Shown: positions 15,566 through 21,122 of the stretch, piece by piece
Layout: every line of letters begins with the position of its first letter
Numbering within the stretch: the stretch's first letter is position 1
Source: Ruminococcus sp.
GTDB lineage: Bacteria; Bacillota; Clostridia; Oscillospirales; Acutalibacteraceae
Direction of reading: 5' to 3'
DNA: 23,484 nucleotides
Assembly (NCBI GenBank): GCA_017380355.1
Contig: JAFOED010000148.1
Location: 1-23,484, forward strand
Made by a program: the position numbers and the translations under genes
The notes under the pieces: generated by a model
The model's input: only the letters and a program-made list of their open reading frames with translations
What the model was told of the DNA's origin: nothing
Database searches by the model: none

Positions 15566-16993
15566 ATGAAAATTCTTTATTGTGCAAGCGAAGCTAACCC
15601 ATTTGCGGGTAGCGGCGGACTTGCTGACGTTGCTGGCTCTCTGCCACATACTCTGTGCAGAAAAGGTCAGGATTGCAGAATCGTTATGCCACTTTACGGC
15701 ACTATCCCACAGGATCTCAAAAATCAGATGAACTTTATCACAAACTTCACTGTTCCTGTTTCCTGGCGTCATCAGTATTGCGGTCTTTTCTGGGCTAGAT
15801 GGAACGACTGCACATACTACTTCATTGATAACGAATATTACTTTAATCGTAACGCTCTGTACGGCTTCTACGATGATGCTGAGAGATTCGCATTCTTCTC
15901 ACGCGCTATCCTTGAGATGCTTCCGTACATTGATTTCCACCCAGATATCATCCACACTAACGACTGGCAGACAGCTTTAGTTCCTGTTTACTACTATCTG
16001 TTCTACTCTAAGAACCCTTGGTATCACAACATCAAGAGCGTTTTCACTATCCACAACATCCAGTATCAGGGTAAGTATGGTTGGGACGTTAACACTGAGT
16101 GTGTTGGTATTCCTGAATCAGAACAGAAGATTCTCGAGATGGACGGAAAGCTCAATATGATGAAGGGTGCTATCCAGTGTGCAACTCGTGTAACTACTGT
16201 TTCGCCTAGTTATGCTGCTGAAATCAAAGACCCATGGTACAGCCATGGTCTGCACCACCCACTTATCAACAACCACTACAAACTCTGTGGTATCTTAAAC
16301 GGTATCGACTGTCCTAGTTACGATCCTGCTACTGACTATCAGCTCTACTGTAACTATACTAAAGAGAATATGGGCGGTAAGGGTGAATGTAAACGCGCTT
16401 TACAGGAAAGACTCAACCTTCCACAGTCATGGGATACCCCTATGGTCGCTATGATTACTCGTCTTGTTTCACACAAAGGTCTTGATCTTGTTCGTGGCGG
16501 TATCGAAGACCTCCTGAACACTCAGAAGATGCAGTTTGTTATCTTAGGTTCAGGCGACGAAGAGTACGAACAGTTCTTCAGAGATTTACAGTGGAAATAT
16601 CCGGATAGAGTTCGTTTCTGTCAGGGCTTCGTTCCTGAACTCGCAAGAAAGATTTACTCTGGTGCTGATATCTTCCTTATGCCTTCTAAGCAGGAGCCTT
16701 GCGGTCTGTCACAGATGATAGCTCTCCGCTATGGTACAATCCCTGTAGTTCGTGAAGTTGGCGGTCTTAAGGACTCTGTATTTGATTCATACGACAACTA
16801 TGGCAACGGCTTCACTTTCAAAAACTACGATATCGCTGATATGTGTAACGCTGTTAAGCGTGCGCTTTCAGGTATCTACGACAACGAAGGTTGGCATCAG
16901 CTTATGTGGCGTGCTATGATGAGTGACAACAGCTGGGAACGCTCAGCTCAGGACTACATCAACGTCTACGAAGACACTTTGAATTGGATATAA
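15566..16993 (+). CDS. glgA: Glycogen synthase (ADP-glucose dependent, GT5)
   Basis: Extends alpha-1,4-glucan from ADP-glucose in the cytoplasm. 475 residues, the usual length. The N-terminal domain has ANPFAGSGGLADVAGSLP and the typical IIHTNDWQTALVPV and FTIHNIQYQGKYGW. The C-terminal domain has ITRLVSHKGLDLV and the acceptor/nucleotide loop SKQEPCGLSQMIALRYGTIP followed by VVREVGGLKDSV. The KTGGL motif of E. coli GlgA (Lys15, ADP-glucose binding) reads GSGGL here, so the lysine is replaced by Gly15. The ribosome site GGAGG precedes the ATG by about 8 bases. Last gene of the operon, followed by a strong terminator. Confidence 0.95.
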   Translation: MKILYCASEANPFAGSGGLADVAGSLPHTLCRKGQDCRIVMPLYGTIPQDLKNQMNFITNFTVPVSWRHQYCGLFWARWNDCTYYFIDNEYYFNRNALYGFYDDAERFAFFSRAILEMLPYIDFHPDIIHTNDWQTALVPVYYYLFYSKNPWYHNIKSVFTIHNIQYQGKYGWDVNTECVGIPESEQKILEMDGKLNMMKGAIQCATRVTTVSPSYAAEIKDPWYSHGLHHPLINNHYKLCGILNGIDCPSYDPATDYQLYCNYTKENMGGKGECKRALQERLNLPQSWDTPMVAMITRLVSHKGLDLVRGGIEDLLNTQKMQFVILGSGDEEYEQFFRDLQWKYPDRVRFCQGFVPELARKIYSGADIFLMPSKQEPCGLSQMIALRYGTIPVVREVGGLKDSVFDSYDNYGNGFTFKNYDIADMCNAVKRALSGIYDNEGWHQLMWRAMMSDNSWERSAQDYINVYEDTLNWI

Positions 16994-16997
16994 GAAT

Positions 16998-17028
16998 AAA
17001 ACGGAGAGGTTACCCCTCTCCGTTTTTT
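16998..17028 (+). terminator. Terminator of the glycogen operon
   Basis: A 12-bp stem (AAAACGGAGAGG, 16998-17009, with CCTCTCCGTTTT, 17014-17025), loop TTAC, then a T run. Four bases after the glgA stop codon. Confidence 0.95.
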
Positions 17029-17044
17029 GATATATAAAATACTA

Positions 17045-17073
17045 TTGATTTTAGTTTTTTCTTGTGATATAAT
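17045..17073 (+). promoter_or_regulatory. Promoter of the SRP RNA / dnaX transcript
   Basis: TTGATT (17045-17050), exactly 17 bases and TATAAT (17068-17073). The expected start is near 17080, just before the first paired arm of the SRP RNA. Strong match. Confidence 0.8.
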
Positions 17074-17079
17074 ATGCTG

Positions 17080-17261
17080 TAGCGCAAGCCGTATTATATT
17101 TCGTATGAATAAGCGAGCAACAGGCCCTGTACGATTGTGGCCTGTGAACCATGTCAGGCGGGGAACCGAGCAGCATTAAGCAGAACTCGCGATGCGATGC
17201 AGTAAGTCTGTTGTTCACTTATTTGTACGATTAGCCGATTTCGGCTACGGCTTGCTTTTTT
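17080..17261 (+). ncRNA. ffs: Signal recognition particle RNA (SRP RNA, scRNA)
   Basis: The conserved SRP core is visible: GAACCATGTCAGGCGGGGAA followed by CCGAGCAGCATTAAGCAG, the asymmetric-loop and tetraloop region that binds Ffh. On both sides a long helix-5 pairing runs AATAAG.GAGCAACAG with CTGTTGTTC.CTTATT, extended by TCGTA with TACGA. The outermost arms are GCAAGCCGTA (17084-17093) and TACGGCTTGC (17246-17255), followed by six T, so the outer helix doubles as terminator. A competing hairpin TAGCCGATTTCGGCTA (17232-17247) overlaps this arm. About 180 nt. I do not clearly see the Alu-domain helices of Bacillus scRNA. Location upstream of dnaX matches Bacillus subtilis. Confidence 0.88.
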
Positions 17262-17276
17262 GTTAGGAGTGAGATT

Positions 17277-19118
17277 ATGTATCAGGTTTTATATCGTAAA
17301 TACAGACCTTCTACCTTTGAAGACGTCGTTGGTCAGCCACAGGTTACTGTTACGCTGAAAAACGAACTGAAATCAGGCAGAGTTAATCACGCGTACCTGT
17401 TCACCGGCTCTCGTGGTACCGGTAAGACAACCTGTGCGAAAATTCTCGCTAAAGCGGTCAACTGCTTAAATCTTGTTGACTCTAATCCGTGCGGTGTGTG
17501 CGAAAACTGTAAAGGCATTGACTCGGGCGAAATCCTCGACGTTGTTGAAATGGACGCTGCGTCTAATCGTAAAATCGACGACATCAGAAGCATTATCGAC
17601 GAGGTTGCTTTCACCCCTGCACGTGCTAAGTACCGTGTGTACATCATCGACGAGGTTCATATGCTCACAACAGAAGCGTTCAACGCTCTGCTTAAAACTC
17701 TCGAAGAACCTCCGAAACACGTTATCTTTATTCTTGCGACTACCGAAGTACACAAGCTTCCTGCGACTATCACATCACGTTGTCAGCGCTTTGACTTCCA
17801 CCGTATCGCACCGAAAGATATCGCATACAGACTGCAGATTATTGCAGACAGCGAGAACATCACATTAAGCGATGAAGCAGCACTTCTCATCTCTGTTATC
17901 GCTGACGGCGCTTTAAGAGATGCGATTTCGCTTCTCGACCGCTGTATCGGCATTGCTGAAAAGGACATCACAGCAGATGTAGTACGCTCTGCCGCAGGAC
18001 TTGCGAGCAAGAGTCACCTCTTTGAGCTGTGCACCTGCACTATAAATAAAAATCCAGCGAAAGCGCTCTCTATTATCGACAAGCTCTACGGCGAGTCAAA
18101 GGATATAATCAGATTATGTGACGAGCTTATCTCGCACTTCAGATCGCTGATGCTCATTAAAACTGTCAAGAACGCGCGCGAAATGCTCGCTTTTGCTGAC
18201 AGAGAGTTTGACGCAGCACAGTCACAGTGCGACTACCTCTCGCTTGCAGACATCGTATACTCGATGGATGTACTGTCAGGTGCTTTCGAGCGTATGGGTA
18301 AAGGCGCTAACAACCGTACCGAACTCGAGATGGCTATTGTTAAACTCTGTGCTCCTGAACTCGAAGCTACCACGGAAGCTCTCACAGTACGTGTGACAGC
18401 TCTCGAAAAAACAGTGAAAATGCTCAGTGCAACTGGCGTTAGTACTCCTGCAGCTCCTGTCGTTTCTGCAGCTCCTATAGCTCCTATAACACCTGCTCCT
18501 GTAGTTTCCGCACCTGTTTCCCCTGCTGATGAAATTAAGGTAGAAGAAAAGGTTGAAGAAACACCTGTAGCAACAAAGGTTAAAGAACAGGAAGCTGAAG
18601 AAACTAAAGAGGTTACAGAAGAACCTGAAAAAGCTCAATCTCCACAGGAAGAGATTCCTCTCCCTGATGAACCTGTCAAAGCTGTAGCACCTATAGAAGA
18701 AACTCCTGCTCCTCAGCTTGAGCCACCTAAAGTACCACAAGAAGAAGTTAAACCACAGCCTAAGCCTGCTGTTGACTTAAACTCTGTCTACAACAACGCT
18801 GTGCCTATGCTTGAGTGGCCTGAGGTTATCAACAACTTAAAGCGTTACTCACGCGCTATTTCTGCCGCATTTGAGGGCTCAAACGCCTACATCAGCGGCG
18901 ACTACTTACTTATCGATACTGACCAGGAGATTGCTTTCCAGTTACTTAAAAAATCTGCTCAGCGTGACAACATCCGCAAGGCGGTTTGTGAGGTTACTGG
19001 ACGCACATACAAACTCGGTCCATATAAAAAGCCTGAAAAAGAAGAGAAAAAAGACGATGTACTCACAAAATTCATCGCTAATCTCAAAGAATCAGGAATC
19101 AACGTAAACGAAGAATAA
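17277..19118 (+). CDS. dnaX: DNA polymerase III gamma/tau subunit
   Basis: Clamp-loader ATPase of the replisome. 613 residues. Walker A GSRGTGKTT (44-52), zinc cysteines C63, C72, C75 and C78 (CGVCENC), Walker B YIIDEVHML, and the sensor/arginine-finger region TITSRCQRFDFHRI. Residues about 390-500 are a disordered Pro/Glu/Val-rich linker (APVVSAAPIAPITPAPVVSA and following acidic repeats). Residues about 505-613 form the C-terminal tau-type domain, so the full-length product is tau-like. I saw no obvious slippery run for programmed frameshifting. AGGAGTGAG precedes the ATG, only a few bases after the SRP RNA T run, so expression by read-through of that terminator is possible. First protein gene of dnaX-ybaB-recR-smpB-ssrA. 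Confidence 0.95.
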   Translation: MYQVLYRKYRPSTFEDVVGQPQVTVTLKNELKSGRVNHAYLFTGSRGTGKTTCAKILAKAVNCLNLVDSNPCGVCENCKGIDSGEILDVVEMDAASNRKIDDIRSIIDEVAFTPARAKYRVYIIDEVHMLTTEAFNALLKTLEEPPKHVIFILATTEVHKLPATITSRCQRFDFHRIAPKDIAYRLQIIADSENITLSDEAALLISVIADGALRDAISLLDRCIGIAEKDITADVVRSAAGLASKSHLFELCTCTINKNPAKALSIIDKLYGESKDIIRLCDELISHFRSLMLIKTVKNAREMLAFADREFDAAQSQCDYLSLADIVYSMDVLSGAFERMGKGANNRTELEMAIVKLCAPELEATTEALTVRVTALEKTVKMLSATGVSTPAAPVVSAAPIAPITPAPVVSAPVSPADEIKVEEKVEETPVATKVKEQEAEETKEVTEEPEKAQSPQEEIPLPDEPVKAVAPIEETPAPQLEPPKVPQEEVKPQPKPAVDLNSVYNNAVPMLEWPEVINNLKRYSRAISAAFEGSNAYISGDYLLIDTDQEIAFQLLKKSAQRDNIRKAVCEVTGRTYKLGPYKKPEKEEKKDDVLTKFIANLKESGINVNEE

Positions 19119-19138
19119 TACAAGAGAGGAAGATATAT

Positions 19139-19504
19139 ATGAAAGCAAGATTACCAAAGGGTTACGGTGGCGGTGGCGCGAGCAATTTCCAGCAGCTCGC
19201 TCGTCAGGCTCAGAAAATGCAGGACGATATGGCTAAAGCTACCGAAGAATTAAACGCTAAAGAATACGAAGCTACAGCAGGTGGCAACGCTATTAAGGTA
19301 GTAGTTAGTGGCGAACTCGAAGTTAAGTCTATCGATATCCAGCCAGAAGTTGTAGATCCGGAAGATGTAGAAATGCTCTCTGACCTCGTTATGGCTGCTG
19401 TAAACGAAGCTTTACGTGCTGCTAACAAGGACAAAGAAGAAACTATGAACTCAATCTCAGGCGGACTTGATTTAAGCTCAATGGGTATGGGTGGTTTATT
19501 CTGA
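19139..19504 (+). CDS. ybaB: YbaB/EbfC family nucleoid-associated protein
   Basis: 121-residue DNA-binding protein that dimerises and coats DNA. It has the family core: the helix LARQAQKMQDDMAKATEELN, the strand pair YEATAGGNAIKVVVSGELEV, IDIQPEVVDPEDVEMLSDLV and the helix AAVNEALRAANKDKE. Gly-rich ends (GYGGGGASN at the start, MGMGGLF at the end) are common in the family. The gene sits between dnaX and recR, as in most bacteria, and its stop overlaps the recR start (TGATG). Ribosome site GAGAGGAAG. Confidence 0.95.
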   Translation: MKARLPKGYGGGGASNFQQLARQAQKMQDDMAKATEELNAKEYEATAGGNAIKVVVSGELEVKSIDIQPEVVDPEDVEMLSDLVMAAVNEALRAANKDKEETMNSISGGLDLSSMGMGGLF

Positions 19505-20106
19505 TGGGTAGCTTCAACGTAGCACCACTTGCAAAGCTCATAGAGCAGTTTGAGCGTTTGCCGGGTATCGGCTCGAAAACCGCTCAGCGACTCGCGTACT
19601 TTGTACTCAATATGCCAAAAGAACAGGCAAAAGAGTTCTCCACCGCTATTATTGACGCTCACGAGAAAATCCGTTACTGTGACGTGTGCTGTAACTTCTC
19701 TGACCAGGACTTGTGTCCTGTCTGCAGAAGCACAAACCGCGACACATCTGTAATCTGTGTTGTCGAAACACCTCGTGATGCAATAGCACTCGAGAACACT
19801 CACGAATACAACGGCACGTATCACGTGCTCCACGGAGCTATTTCTCCATTAAACGGTGTTGGTCCCGACCAGCTGTGTATAAAACAGCTTCTGAACCGAC
19901 TTAACGATGACACTGTTAAAGAAATCATCATGGCAACCAATCCAACCGTTGAGGGCGAAGCTACCGCGATGTATCTCTCTCGCCTGCTCAAACCTATGGG
20001 TATAAAAGTCACACGTCTTGCATACGGTATACCTGTCGGCGGTGACCTTGAATACGCTGACGAAGTTACTCTCGCGAGAGCTTTAGAAGGCAGGAATGAA
20101 CTGTAA
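19504..20106 (+). CDS. recR: Recombination protein RecR
   Basis: Works with RecF and RecO to load RecA on gapped DNA. 200 residues, the usual length. Helix-hairpin-helix RLPGIGSKTAQRLAYFVL (18-35), C4 zinc finger with C59, C62, C71 and C74, then a Toprim domain starting VICVVETPRDAIALE and containing LHGAISPLNGVGP and ATNPTVEGEATAMYLSRLL. The start shares a base with the ybaB stop, and its own stop overlaps the smpB start (TAATG), so all three are translationally coupled. Confidence 0.96.
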   Translation: MGSFNVAPLAKLIEQFERLPGIGSKTAQRLAYFVLNMPKEQAKEFSTAIIDAHEKIRYCDVCCNFSDQDLCPVCRSTNRDTSVICVVETPRDAIALENTHEYNGTYHVLHGAISPLNGVGPDQLCIKQLLNRLNDDTVKEIIMATNPTVEGEATAMYLSRLLKPMGIKVTRLAYGIPVGGDLEYADEVTLARALEGRNEL

Positions 20107-20570
20107 TGAAAGAAAGTATCAAAACTATCGCACAAAATAAAAAAGCGTTCCACGATTACTTTGTCGATGAAAAATACGAAGCCGGAATCGAGCTGTGCGG
20201 CACTGAGGTGAAATCTCTGCGTCAAGGCAGAGTTAACCTTAAAGACTGCTGGTGCAATATCGTCGAAGGCGAGATTTTTGTAAACTCGATGCACATAAGT
20301 CCGTACGAACGCGGTAATATATTTAATAAAGACCCACTTCGAGTCCGCAAATTACTGATGCACAAACGTGAAATCAACAAGCTCTACGGACTTTTAAAGC
20401 AGGACGGATACTCACTCATCCCTCTCTCCCTTTACTTCAAAGGAAGCAGAGTGAAAGTCGAGCTCGGACTGTGCAGAGGTAAGAAGCTCTACGACAAGCG
20501 TGAAGCGATGGCTCAGAAAGCCGCAAAACGCGATATCGAGAGAGCTATGAAAGAAAAGCAACGAGGTTGA
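20106..20570 (+). CDS. smpB: SsrA-binding protein SmpB
   Basis: Binds tmRNA and brings it to stalled ribosomes. 154 residues. Characteristic stretches are NKKAFHDYFVDEKYEAGIEL, GTEVKSLRQGRVNLKDCW, HISPYERGN, RKLLMHKREI, LIPLSLYFKGSRVKVELGL and the basic tail GKKLYDKREAMAQKAAKRDI with ERAMKEKQRG. Overlaps recR by one base. The tmRNA gene begins 24 bases downstream, so the protein and its RNA partner are adjacent. Confidence 0.96.
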   Translation: MKESIKTIAQNKKAFHDYFVDEKYEAGIELCGTEVKSLRQGRVNLKDCWCNIVEGEIFVNSMHISPYERGNIFNKDPLRVRKLLMHKREINKLYGLLKQDGYSLIPLSLYFKGSRVKVELGLCRGKKLYDKREAMAQKAAKRDIERAMKEKQRG

Positions 20571-20594
20571 TGTTTACCGATCATCTTATTTTAT

Positions 20595-20938
20595 GGGGAT
20601 GTAAAGGTTTCGACGGGGATCACAAACCTTGGTAAGCGAGTAGTGGCGAGGCACCACTTTAAAAGCTTCAACTTAAAAAATAAACAACAACAATAAAGTT
20701 GCTTTAGCTGCTTAATGCAGCTCGCTCCCCTATTGAGTACCACGGCAATAGGCTGAGCGTCGACTAGTGGTTTCTGTGAACAGCCCACGCCTTTAAGCTG
20801 TCACACATAAAAGGCTACTAAACTGTAGAGCCTGTTGTTGGGCGCTGCAGCAAGGGAATGTTAATACATCAACTGCACTCGGAGAAAGCCTTGGGGAGAG
20901 GTTTTCGGACAGGAGTTCGATTCTCCTCATCTCCACCA
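20595..20938 (+). ncRNA. ssrA: Transfer-messenger RNA (tmRNA)
   Basis: The 344-nt gene starts GGGGATG, with the universal GGTTTCGACGGG just inside, and ends GTTCGATTCTCCTCATCTCC plus ACCA. The ends pair as a tRNA-like acceptor stem (GGGGATG with CATCTCC), and CCA is encoded. The tag frame ends GTT-GCT-TTA-GCT-GCT-TAA (20698-20715). Reading back in frame gives NNNNKVALAA for ten codons (20683-20712), the usual tag length, so the tag would be A-NNNNKVALAA. The exact resume codon is inferred. No convincing promoter was found in the 24-base gap after smpB; co-transcription and processing are likely. Confidence 0.96.
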
Positions 20939-20940
20939 AA

Positions 20941-20978
20941 AAAGTCGCAATCGTATATACGGTTGCGACTTTTATTTT
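20941..20978 (+). terminator. Terminator of the dnaX-ssrA block
   Basis: A 14-bp stem with one G-T pair (AAAGTCGCAATCGT, 20941-20954, with ACGGTTGCGACTTT, 20959-20972), loop ATAT, then TATTTT. Directly after the CCA end of tmRNA. Confidence 0.92.
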
Positions 20979-21032
20979 GCGTGCATTGCAGTAGGAACTC
21001 ACATAGAATTATACAATGAAAAATCTATATAA

Positions 21033-21074
21033 AAAAAGAGCTGTTTCAAAAAAACGAGTGAAACAGCTCTTTTT
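21033..21074. terminator. Bidirectional terminator between ssrA and the dockerin-repeat gene
   Basis: A 16-bp perfect stem (AAAAAGAGCTGTTTCA, 21033-21048, with TGAAACAGCTCTTTTT, 21059-21074) and a 10-base loop. Flanked by A and T runs, so it can stop transcripts from both sides. It lies about 50 bases after the minus-strand stop at 21123. Confidence 0.88.
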
Positions 21075-21122
21075 ATTAGTTTATATAATATTTTTATTAA
21101 TATAAATATAAAACAATTTGAT

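Noticed and set aside
18420..18780. Repetitive Pro/Glu region of dnaX as a possible separate gene or frameshift
   Set aside because: The frame is continuous, and such linkers are normal between the ATPase part and the C-terminal domain of tau.
19210..19833. 207-residue minus-strand frame across ybaB and recR
   Set aside because: Antisense to two well-supported coupled genes, with no ribosome site and no domain.
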